Part shown: positions 1 to 5,433 of the stretch, piece by piece
Layout of the letters: the number at the start of each line of letters is the position of its first letter
How positions within the stretch are numbered: position 1 is the stretch's first letter
NCBI GenBank assembly: GCA_945872805.1
Contig: CAMCBE010000161.1
Coordinates: 1-5,433, forward strand
Length of the DNA: 5,433 nucleotides
Source of the DNA: Chitinophaga pinensis
Lineage (GTDB): Bacteria > Bacteroidota > Bacteroidia > Chitinophagales > Chitinophagaceae
Direction of reading: 5' to 3'
Translations under genes and position numbers: made by a program
Notes under the pieces: model-generated
What the model was told of the DNA's origin: nothing
Seen by the model: the letters and a program-made list of their open reading frames with translations, nothing else
Databases searched by the model: none

Positions 1-1114
1 AACTAAAACCTACACTTTTAAATGAGACAAACCCATTTATTTTATTAATTGTCAGTAAATTATGCTTTTCTATTTTATCGATTTCAACAGACTCTACTAA
101 CAATTCTCGTACACGTTGAGTTGCTCCCAATGTTTTTTGAAGTCCACTATATAAATCAGCAAAACCGGCCATACTTCCGCCAACAAATGACGTGTAAACG
201 ACAAAAGCTGTCAAGTCTCCAAAACTCAATAAACCCAACTTCATCAGTCCAACGCCATACCAAACCACCAAAATGATTGTTCCGAACAGGCAGAACAACA
301 TAAAGGATATGAATAGCCCTCTGATTTTTCCATTTTCAATCGATAACCCCACAAGCTTATCTAAACTTCTGCGGTAACGGTCACGCTCAAACCACTCATT
401 GGCAAATGCCTTTACAGTCGAAATACCTGAAAGTGTTTCCTGAACAATTGTATTGGAATCAGCCAACTGATCCTGGGCTTTACGCGACTGTTTACGGATG
501 TATTTTCCAAAAACAACGGCTAAAAGCACCACAATAGGCACTACAGATAGCATAATCAGGGTTAGTTTCACCGATATGAATAAGATTAGTCCAATGCCAA
601 TTAACAAGGTCAAAATCCCACGAATAATATCGGCTAACATAAAGGTTACGGCATCCTGAATTTGAGAAAGATCGGAGGAAATCCTACTGGAAAGTTCTCC
701 TACCCTTCTTTCGGAAAAAAATTGCATAGGAAACCGAATAAGTCGTTGATATACATCTGTTCGTAAATCAGCCAATGCATTTTCGCCCACTTGTGTAAAG
801 AGATAGACCCTGAAGAATGAAAAAACCATTTGACAGACAAGTACAATGACCATAATCCATACAATCATCGTTGAAGTCTCCCATGAATGAACAGGGGTTA
901 CGAGTTGACTAGTATCAATCAATTTCTTCAAAAAGTAGGGAAATGAAAGTGTCGTCAGACTTGAAAGTCCAATAACAATAAGTCCTAAAATGAATTTAGA
1001 TTGATAAGGACGTACATATGAAAACAAGGCCAAAGCATCTTTCCAGTTTTCTTTGCTGAATTTAACCTTAGCTACCTCTGTGTTTTCAGAATTAAATCCA
1101 CCTCTTCTAGCCAT
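1..1114 (-). CDS. ABC exporter half-transporter (MsbA/ABCB-like), N-terminal membrane domain, 3' end outside window
   Basis: The minus strand reads open from an ATG at 1114-1112 to the left edge, giving 371 codons without a stop. The start is MARRGGFNSE and the first 30 or so residues are cytoplasmic. Six hydrophobic helices follow at about residues 41-60, 82-104, 157-180, 181-204, 266-290 and 296-316, the type I ABC exporter membrane-domain plan. The segment around 118-153 (RFPMQFFSERRVGELSSRIS) and the one around 226-247 (ETLSGISTVKAFANE) are the typical intracellular loops that couple to the ATPase. The last residues, GFVSFKSVGFS, look like the first strand of the nucleotide-binding domain just at its A-loop, so Walker A, signature and Walker B lie beyond the edge. 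Full family members run about 580-610 residues. The family works as a homo- or heterodimer in the inner membrane, exporting lipids, drugs or peptides. The substrate cannot be told from this half, so no gene symbol is given. It is divergent from the glycosylasparaginase gene and probably a separate unit. Confidence 0.93.
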   Translation of the reverse strand, partial: MARRGGFNSENTEVAKVKFSKENWKDALALFSYVRPYQSKFILGLIVIGLSSLTTLSFPYFLKKLIDTSQLVTPVHSWETSTMIVWIMVIVLVCQMVFSFFRVYLFTQVGENALADLRTDVYQRLIRFPMQFFSERRVGELSSRISSDLSQIQDAVTFMLADIIRGILTLLIGIGLILFISVKLTLIMLSVVPIVVLLAVVFGKYIRKQSRKAQDQLADSNTIVQETLSGISTVKAFANEWFERDRYRRSLDKLVGLSIENGKIRGLFISFMLFCLFGTIILVVWYGVGLMKLGLLSFGDLTAFVVYTSFVGGSMAGFADLYSGLQKTLGATQRVRELLVESVEIDKIEKHNLLTINKINGFVSFKSVGFS

Positions 1115-1213
1115 ATATTTGAACTTTAGATTAATTTGGTCTCTAAAATTACTTCATAAAACAATAACTGAGCGAAAGATTAACTACCCTAAATCAGTTT
1201 AAATAAATACCCA
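1115..1213. promoter_or_regulatory. divergent intergenic region, presumed promoters for ABC exporter and glycosylasparaginase
   Basis: These 99 AT-rich bases separate two genes transcribed away from each other, so both promoters should lie here. On the plus strand TTAATTTG (1132-1139) is one mismatch from the Bacteroidota -7 element TAnnTTTG. On the minus strand TAATTTTA (plus positions 1151-1144) is also one mismatch away. Neither has a convincing TTG at the usual spacing upstream, so the exact promoters are not assigned. No Shine-Dalgarno sequence precedes either ATG; the leader before 1214 is A/T-rich, which is normal in this phylum. I see no clear operator palindrome. Confidence 0.4.
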
Positions 1214-1294
1214 ATGATCCGTCGTTCATTCTTAAAAAACTCTCTTCTATCCATTCCCATATTACCCGCCTCAACAGTGGCGTTAAATATTGCT
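1214..1294 (+). other. twin-arginine (Tat) signal peptide coding segment
   Basis: Residues 1-27 of the glycosylasparaginase hold a short basic n-region, the motif RRSFLK and a moderately hydrophobic stretch (LLSIPILPASTVAL). Paired arginines followed by x-F-L-K is the classic Tat pattern. The cleavage point is not sharp: a site after Ala23 (TVA) or Ala27 (NIA) would both leave the conserved KPIVVSTWDFG start of the mature enzyme intact. A Tat route would let the precursor fold, and perhaps self-cleave, before crossing the membrane. Confidence 0.8.
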
Positions 1295-2230
1295 CCGTTA
1301 GGTAAAAAACCTATCGTTGTTTCCACGTGGGATTTCGGTAAAGCGGCTAATGCCGAGGCGTGGAAAGTTTTATCATCTCATGGTAAAGCGATAGATGCGA
1401 TTGAAGCGGGAGCTAAAGTCCCTGAGGCTGATGAAAGTAATAAAACAGTCGGCTATGGTGGATACCCTGATCGTGATGGACATGTAACCTTAGATGCGTG
1501 CATCATGGATCATAATGGCAATTGCGGTGCAGTAATGTGTTTGGAGCATATCGTTCATCCAATTTCCGTTGCACGTTTAGTTATGGAGAAGACGCCTCAC
1601 GTCATATTAGTTGGTGAAGGCGCTCTTGACTTTGCTTTAGCCAATGGATTTAAGAAAGAAAATCTACTTACGCCAGACAGTGAAAAAGCATGGAAAGAAT
1701 GGCTGAAAAAATCCAATTACAATCCTATTATAAATATTGAAAACAAAAAAATAAATGAACCTGTTGCCGGTGCATTTCCAGGAAGCATAAATAACCATGA
1801 TACACTTGGCATACTTGCATTAGATTCAAGTGGAAACTTGAGCGGAGGGTGCACAACCAGTGGTATGGCTTTTAAAATGCATGGAAGAGTTGGAGATTCA
1901 CCGGTCATTGGAGCTGGTTTATTTGTTGATGGTGAAATAGGTGCTGCAACATCTACAGGTGTTGGGGAAGAAGTAATTCGTTGTGTAGGATCACACCTAG
2001 TAGTTGAATATATGCGACAAGGGAATTCTCCCTATGACGCGTGTAAGAAAGTTGTTGAACGCATTGCAAAAAGAGATATTGGGAAAGCAAAAACGATACA
2101 AATAGGATTTGTAGCCATTGATAAATTTGGAAATCATGGAGCCTTTGCACTTCAAAAAGGATTTTCCTATGCCATCCGATCAGAAAACCAAGAAGAACTT
2201 ATAGCCGGAGATAGCTATTTTAACTCATGA
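1214..2230 (+). CDS. Tat-exported N4-(beta-N-acetylglucosaminyl)-L-asparaginase (glycosylasparaginase, Ntn hydrolase, peptidase family T2)
   Basis: The enzyme cleaves the amide joining GlcNAc to asparagine, giving aspartate and 1-amino-GlcNAc, which decays to GlcNAc and ammonia. The 338 residues match the length of the Elizabethkingia precursor. An N-terminal RRSFLK at residues 3-8 followed by a modest hydrophobic stretch to about 27 is a twin-arginine signal, so export of the folded protein to the periplasm is likely. The mature part starts with PIVVSTWDFG, whose Trp39 matches the conserved substrate-site Trp. GYGGYPDRDG (80-89), TLDACIMD (92-99) and HPISVARLVMEKTPHV (115-130) are family blocks. 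Autoproteolysis should occur between Asp196 and Thr197 in HDTLG, exposing Thr197 as nucleophile; Thr215 (CTTSG), Arg225 and Asp228 (GRVGDSP), and Thr248-Gly249 fit the known active-site positions by constant offset. All key residues are present. About 17 extra residues precede the cleavage site compared with the Elizabethkingia protein as I recall it. The ATG at 1214 is chosen because the Tat motif follows at once. Downstream cutC overlaps by 4 bases. A plain isoaspartyl peptidase/asparaginase is less likely given the block similarity. Confidence 0.93.
   Translation: MIRRSFLKNSLLSIPILPASTVALNIAPLGKKPIVVSTWDFGKAANAEAWKVLSSHGKAIDAIEAGAKVPEADESNKTVGYGGYPDRDGHVTLDACIMDHNGNCGAVMCLEHIVHPISVARLVMEKTPHVILVGEGALDFALANGFKKENLLTPDSEKAWKEWLKKSNYNPIINIENKKINEPVAGAFPGSINNHDTLGILALDSSGNLSGGCTTSGMAFKMHGRVGDSPVIGAGLFVDGEIGAATSTGVGEEVIRCVGSHLVVEYMRQGNSPYDACKKVVERIAKRDIGKAKTIQIGFVAIDKFGNHGAFALQKGFSYAIRSENQEELIAGDSYFNS
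1796..1804 (+). other. autoproteolytic site of glycosylasparaginase (His195-Asp196-Thr197)
   Basis: The codons CAT GAT ACA encode the HDT triplet that in this family is cut between Asp and Thr by an N-O acyl shift. The new N-terminal Thr197 is the catalytic nucleophile. Alpha and beta chains of the mature enzyme would be about 170 residues (after signal removal) and 142 residues. Confidence 0.88.
2227..2230 (+). promoter_or_regulatory. ATGA stop-start overlap coupling cutC to glycosylasparaginase
   Basis: The TGA stop of the upstream gene (2228-2230) overlaps the ATG of cutC (2227-2229). The nearest purine-rich run, GGAG at 2207-2210, is too far upstream to be an ideal ribosome site, so re-initiation by terminating ribosomes is the likely way cutC is translated. 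Confidence 0.8.
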
Positions 2231-2958
2231 AATACGAACTTGAAGTCATCGCCTTTGATTTAAACTCCTGCATTATTGCTGCAGAAAATGGCGCAACCCG
2301 AATAGAACTCTGTGCTAACCCACATGAAGGGGGTACTACCCCATCGTTTGGTATGATTAAAGAAGCACGGAAAATATCTGCTACTCAATTGTTTCCCATT
2401 ATTCGTCCACGTGGTGGCGACTTCTATTATTCATCACATGAGTTTAATTCCATGTTACATGATATTCAAATCTGTCATGACTTAGGATGTGATGGCGTTG
2501 TTATAGGCATGTTGAAGAAAGATGGAACGGTTGATATCGAAAAAAATAAAGAATTAGTGGATGCTGCAAAAGGAATGGAAGTAACCTTCCACAGAGCATT
2601 TGACCGTGTCAACGATCCATTCATTGCATTAGAACAAATTATTTCAATAGGGTGTAAAAGAATATTAACGAGTGGATTAAAACCCACTGTTATGGAAGGC
2701 ATTGAAACGTTAAAGGAGTTGGTGAATTTAGCTAGCAATAGAATTAAAATCATGCCAGGATCTGGGGTAAGATCAAATAATGTCATACAGTTAGCAGAAT
2801 ACACGAATGCTAAATCATTTCATAGTTCTGCAAGAAAAGTGAACGACTCAGCCATGATTTTTCAAAATCTAGAAATGAAAGAATCATTAACACATGCCAC
2901 CCTTGACGCTGACGAAGTAAAGGGTTTGAAGAATAAACTTGACATTTATTTTAGCTAG
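2227..2958 (+). CDS. cutC: CutC family TIM-barrel protein (annotated copper homeostasis; true function uncertain)
   Basis: The 243 residues match the usual CutC length (E. coli about 248) and carry its conserved blocks in order: ATRIELCANPHEGGTTPS (23-40), IIRPRGGDFYYS (58-69), VTFHRAFD (119-126), ILTSGLKP (146-153), MPGSGVRSNN (176-185) and SFHSSAR (197-203). The family folds as a (beta/alpha)8 barrel with a deep polar pocket formed by these Arg, His, Glu and Asp residues, which looks more like an enzyme active site than a metal store. No signal peptide is seen, so it is cytoplasmic. Cysteines are scattered (15, 29, 83, 88, 143), with no CxxC or Met-rich metal motif. The copper role comes from early E. 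coli genetics and has been disputed since. The ATG lies inside the end of the glycosylasparaginase gene (ATGA overlap), so the two are translated together. This suggests a role in processing a product of glycoprotein or amino-sugar breakdown; that is inference. Confidence 0.93.
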   Translation: MKYELEVIAFDLNSCIIAAENGATRIELCANPHEGGTTPSFGMIKEARKISATQLFPIIRPRGGDFYYSSHEFNSMLHDIQICHDLGCDGVVIGMLKKDGTVDIEKNKELVDAAKGMEVTFHRAFDRVNDPFIALEQIISIGCKRILTSGLKPTVMEGIETLKELVNLASNRIKIMPGSGVRSNNVIQLAEYTNAKSFHSSARKVNDSAMIFQNLEMKESLTHATLDADEVKGLKNKLDIYFS

Positions 2959-2975
2959 ATAAGAAGTTCAACTAT
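2959..2975. other. 17-base convergent gap between cutC and the kinase gene, no terminator seen
   Basis: The stop codons of the plus-strand cutC and the minus-strand kinase are only 17 bases apart. I see no GC-rich hairpin with a T-run in the gap or just around it. Transcripts from both sides probably run into the opposite gene, or stop by a factor-dependent route. Confidence 0.6.
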
Positions 2976-4004
2976 TTAATGAGCAACCATTCTATATTGC
3001 TCAAGTAACACCAATTGATTTTTAGCGCGGTTATAGTTATTCAGTTCATACCGAATTCCATAATAAGAATCATTATTTAGAAAATCGGTTAAAAATCGAA
3101 GTGCTTGCATGTATATCATAAACTCTCCAGCAAAGGTAAGATTCTTAAGCTCAAGGTCTGTCATTTGATTCCTCATCGATTCTAAATATCCTTCTACAAT
3201 AGCATCATAGAAAGGAGCTCTAGCAAGTATAGAATCAAAATCAGTTACTTCTTCACTAGCTGAAGCAAGGTATGTTCTAAACATATCTCCTAAATCACTG
3301 ATAAAATAACCAGACATCACGGTATCTAAATCAATTACACATACTCCTTTGTTTAATTCATTAAAAAGTACATTATTGATCTTTGTATCATGGTGGGTAA
3401 CACGCTGAATAAAATCAGATGATTGAATTATCTTCTGATAATTTTCTACTATCGAATAGTTCTGCTGAATCAAGGCTATTTCTGATGAGGCAAATGCGAT
3501 TCGTTCTTTATTTCCGAATTGAAGTGCATCTAAAAACTGCTTCCATCGAAATTCAAGATTATGAAAATCAGGGATAGTTGGCTTAAGTAGTGTTGTATCG
3601 AATTTGTTGAATGAAGAAGAAAATTTTCCAAATTGAAATGCTGCCTCATAGGCTTCTTCTACTGTTGAACAAGCATCAACAGAATGTGTACCACGAACAA
3701 AAAGGGTAAGCCTAAAATACGTGTTGTCTTCAATCGCATAATGCATTCCGGTTAATGTTTTTTGAGCAACAGGAAAAAAAACATCTTGATTATATGATTG
3801 TAGAAAATTAGATAAGTATTCAAGGTTAGATGCTATGGCATCCGGACTCTTGAAAACATCGGTATTGATTTGCTGTAATATAAAGGCAGGTTTATTTTCT
3901 TTTGAAACAACATACGTTCCGTGAATAAGCCCATTCCCAAATTTATCAATCGTTAGATCTTCGATATCAGAAAAATAGTGGGTTACTACCTTATTTAAAT
4001 TCAT
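2976..4004 (-). CDS. APH-fold phosphotransferase, N-acetylhexosamine kinase-like
   Basis: This 342-residue protein belongs to the aminoglycoside phosphotransferase/choline kinase superfamily, cytoplasmic kinases that phosphorylate small molecules using ATP. The N-lobe holds GNGLIHGTYVV (23-33), in the place of the nucleotide loop, and FILQQIN (41-47). The C-lobe has the catalytic loop VTHHDTKINNVLF (202-214), fitting HxDxxxxN with His204, Asp206 and Asn211, and the metal-binding IDLDTVMSG (224-232) with Asp225 and Asp227. HHDTKINN followed by IDLDT resembles the N-acetylhexosamine 1-kinase (NahK/LnpB) group more than antibiotic-resistance enzymes. That would make GlcNAc or GalNAc a plausible substrate, in keeping with the GlcNAc-releasing enzyme nearby on the other strand. 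It starts 4 bases after the serA stop, with no Shine-Dalgarno site, so it is the second gene of a serA operon. Homoserine, choline or methylthioribose kinase activities cannot be excluded by reading alone. The family is firm; the substrate is inference. Confidence 0.85.
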   Translation of the reverse strand: MNLNKVVTHYFSDIEDLTIDKFGNGLIHGTYVVSKENKPAFILQQINTDVFKSPDAIASNLEYLSNFLQSYNQDVFFPVAQKTLTGMHYAIEDNTYFRLTLFVRGTHSVDACSTVEEAYEAAFQFGKFSSSFNKFDTTLLKPTIPDFHNLEFRWKQFLDALQFGNKERIAFASSEIALIQQNYSIVENYQKIIQSSDFIQRVTHHDTKINNVLFNELNKGVCVIDLDTVMSGYFISDLGDMFRTYLASASEEVTDFDSILARAPFYDAIVEGYLESMRNQMTDLELKNLTFAGEFMIYMQALRFLTDFLNNDSYYGIRYELNNYNRAKNQLVLLEQYRMVAH

Positions 4005-4008
4005 AGTG

Positions 4009-5247
4009 TTAATATAAAACGCGAACTTTTATTGTGCCTTTTACAAGTCTTAATAGATCAGATGCATTCTTAGACAGTTTTTTATCTAAGTCTAATACTA
4101 CATACCCTATCTCATCATTTGTTTTAAGGTATTGTCCCAAAATATTAATTTTATTCTCAGACATTGTACTGTTTATCTCAGATAGCACTCCTGGAACATT
4201 ATTGTGAATATGAAGAATTCTATGCGTACCTTCTTGAGGCGGTAAGCTCATTTCTGGAATGGTCATAGAACCAGTGGTGATGCCCATTTCAAGGTAATGG
4301 TAAAGTTTAGCACTAACATCTTCACCAATATTTTGCTGTGCTTCTTCTGTTGACCCACCTATATGTGGTGTTAATAAAACATTTGAAATATGCTGAAGTG
4401 GGGAAGTAAATGCATCACCATTTTTTTCAGGCTCTATAGGATAAACATCGATACCTGCACCGCTAAGTTGTCCACTCTTTAATGCAGCACTCAATGCATC
4501 TAAATCTACTACTTCTCCTCTCGCATAATTCAATAAAATAGATCCTTTTTTAAAATGCTTAAGGGTAGTTTTATTGATGAGATTTTTCGTTGTTCCATTC
4601 TCGGGAACATGCAAGGTTATAATTTCAGATTTAGAGACAACCTCCTTGATTGATTTTTTTTGAACAGCATTTCCTAATGGCAACTTGGTTATAATATCAT
4701 AAAAAATTACCTTCATACCAAGTGCCTCAGCCAAGATGCTCACCTGCGAACCAATACTACCATATCCAATGATGCCAAGTGTTTTGCCTCTAAGCTCATA
4801 ACTACCTTTAGCATCTTTATTCCATTTACCTTCGTGTGCGTATTTATTCTTATCAAGAATTCTTCTGATGAGAAGAATAGAAGCTCCAATAACTAATTCA
4901 GCAACAGACCGTGTGTTACTATATGGAGCATTAAAAACAACAACACCTTTTTTTCTGGCAGCAACTAGATCAACTTGATTTGTTCCTATGCAGAAACATC
5001 CAATTGCTTGAAGCTTTGTAGCATGTTGAAGTATGGTTGATGTAATTTGGGTTTTAGAACGTATTCCAAGAATATGTACGTCTTTAACTTCTTGAATCAA
5101 TTGTTCTTCTGAGAGCGCCCCTGCTATTTTTTTTACATCAGTGTATCCATTTTCTCTGAATAATTGGATTGCTGCTTCACTGATATTCTCAAGAAATAGA
5201 ATTTTAATCTTATCTTTTGGGTAACTAGTTTGTGTAGATTTAGCCAT
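4009..5247 (-). CDS. serA: D-3-phosphoglycerate dehydrogenase with C-terminal ACT domain
   Basis: SerA oxidises 3-phosphoglycerate to 3-phosphohydroxypyruvate with NAD+, the first step of serine synthesis in the cytoplasm. At 412 residues it matches the E. coli enzyme (410) rather than the short Bacteroidota form or the long mycobacterial type. The substrate-binding half covers about 14-115 and 300-325, with IGCFCIGTNQVDL at 82-94. The Rossmann half lies between, with GYGSIG (161-166; GxGxxG) and Asp184 at the end of the second strand, which favours NAD+. Catalytic residues are Arg243 (NYARGE), Glu272 (PIEPE) and His295 (PHIGGST). The ACT domain, about 340-412, contains HIHNNVPG with Asn350 and KINILGQY with Asn368. 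These fit the serine-binding Asn346 and Asn364 of E. coli by a constant offset of 4, so feedback inhibition by serine is expected. A weak TAGGT lies about 9 bases before the ATG. It is the first gene of a unit with the kinase that follows after 4 bases. Neither serC nor serB is in the window. Confidence 0.95.
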   Translation of the reverse strand: MAKSTQTSYPKDKIKILFLENISEAAIQLFRENGYTDVKKIAGALSEEQLIQEVKDVHILGIRSKTQITSTILQHATKLQAIGCFCIGTNQVDLVAARKKGVVVFNAPYSNTRSVAELVIGASILLIRRILDKNKYAHEGKWNKDAKGSYELRGKTLGIIGYGSIGSQVSILAEALGMKVIFYDIITKLPLGNAVQKKSIKEVVSKSEIITLHVPENGTTKNLINKTTLKHFKKGSILLNYARGEVVDLDALSAALKSGQLSGAGIDVYPIEPEKNGDAFTSPLQHISNVLLTPHIGGSTEEAQQNIGEDVSAKLYHYLEMGITTGSMTIPEMSLPPQEGTHRILHIHNNVPGVLSEINSTMSENKINILGQYLKTNDEIGYVVLDLDKKLSKNASDLLRLVKGTIKVRVLY

Positions 5248-5314
5248 TGGTTTTTACCTAATTTTAAACGAATTTAGCAACTTTATAGTTTCAGCCTCTA
5301 ATTTGTAGAATTTC
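5248..5314. promoter_or_regulatory. divergent intergenic region between serA and an unknown gene
   Basis: These 67 AT-rich bases lie between two genes pointing away from each other and should carry both promoters. On the minus strand TAAATTCG (plus 5277-5270) is one mismatch from TAnnTTTG and lies about 23-30 bases before the serA start. No properly spaced TTG box could be found, so this is a weak candidate. On the plus strand TAATTTG (5299-5305) is a seven-base partial likeness very close to the next ATG. No clear palindrome is seen. Confidence 0.35.
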
Positions 5315-5433
5315 ATGCAAAAACTAATCATTTTCATAACTCTTTTTTTTATTTTTTGCACAGGTTTCATCGCTATTGATATATACCTTGAAAAGCCTAG
5401 CTCCCCTGTTATACCATACATTACTAAAAATGT
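5315..5433 (+). CDS. unrecognised protein with hydrophobic N-terminus, 3' end outside window
   Basis: An ATG at 5315 opens 39 codons plus two bases with no stop before the right edge. The translation starts MQKLIIFITLFFIFCTGFIA and goes on IDIYLEKPSSPVIPYITKN. A single basic residue followed by about 17 hydrophobic residues is a signal peptide or a membrane anchor; the cysteine at 15 sits in FFIFCTG, which is not a good lipoprotein box. The Pro/Ser-rich stretch that follows would lie outside the inner membrane. It could be a secreted or anchored protein; I do not recognise the family. No Shine-Dalgarno site is present, as for the other genes here. Only a beginning is visible, so even its coding status is moderately sure. 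Two T-runs (eight at 5343-5350, six at 5352-5357) lie inside the hydrophobic part. Confidence 0.55.
   Translation, partial: MQKLIIFITLFFIFCTGFIAIDIYLEKPSSPVIPYITKN

Noticed and set aside
49..276. 75-codon open frame on the plus strand
   Set aside because: It lies wholly inside the minus-strand ABC exporter gene, whose translation matches a known family through this stretch. The plus-strand product has no recognisable features.
1717..2150. two open frames of 63 and 65 codons on the minus strand
   Set aside because: Both are antisense to conserved parts of the glycosylasparaginase, including its catalytic region; they are shadows of that gene.
2475..2804. 109-codon open frame on the minus strand
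   Set aside because: Antisense to the conserved core of cutC; composition and lack of motifs suggest a shadow.
2976..4004. aminoglycoside resistance gene
   Set aside because: The fold is that of the APH superfamily, but the catalytic-loop context resembles metabolic N-acetylhexosamine kinases and there is no mobile element or resistance context nearby.
4654..4661. T8 run as a terminator or slippage site inside serA
   Set aside because: On the coding strand it is an A-run encoding lysines in QKKSIK, with no hairpin next to it and an intact frame on both sides.
1..5433. CRISPR array, tRNA, rRNA, insertion sequence or prophage parts
   Set aside because: No regularly spaced repeats, no tRNA-like cloverleaf, no transposase or integrase motifs and no terminal inverted repeats were seen on reading both strands.

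Overview
The window is AT-rich with short intergenic gaps and almost no Shine-Dalgarno-like leaders. That style, together with an asparaginase-family protein very close to what I remember of the Elizabethkingia (Flavobacterium) meningosepticum glycosylasparaginase, points to a member of the Bacteroidota. I would guess Cytophagia or Flavobacteriia, but no marker here fixes the rank below phylum.

Layout, left to right. (1) Positions 1-1114, minus strand: the N-terminal 371 residues of an MsbA-type ABC exporter half-transporter, open to the left edge, with its ATPase domain almost entirely outside the window. (2) Positions 1115-1213: a 99-base divergent intergenic region. (3) Positions 1214-2958, plus strand: a two-gene translationally coupled unit, a Tat-exported glycosylasparaginase followed by cutC, overlapping by ATGA. 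(4) A 17-base convergent gap. (5) Positions 5247 down to 2976, minus strand: a two-gene unit, serA (3-phosphoglycerate dehydrogenase with a C-terminal ACT domain) followed 4 bases later by an APH-fold small-molecule kinase resembling N-acetylhexosamine kinases. (6) Positions 5248-5314: a 67-base divergent gap. (7) Positions 5315-5433, plus strand: the first 39 codons of an unrecognised gene with a hydrophobic N-terminus, open to the right edge.

How the genes may work together. Glycosylasparaginase splits GlcNAc-asparagine, the last remnant of N-glycoprotein breakdown, giving aspartate, ammonia and GlcNAc. A GlcNAc/hexosamine-type kinase could capture the released sugar in the cytoplasm. CutC, named for copper but with a disputed role and a TIM-barrel fold, is locked to the glycosylasparaginase by translational coupling, so a role in the same catabolism is a reasonable hypothesis. 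SerA makes the first committed step of serine synthesis, and its link to the sugar kinase is unexplained. No CRISPR array, tRNA, rRNA, insertion sequence or phage-like element is visible. The genes are recognisable housekeeping or accessory metabolism; the interest lies in their arrangement, not in an obviously new system.
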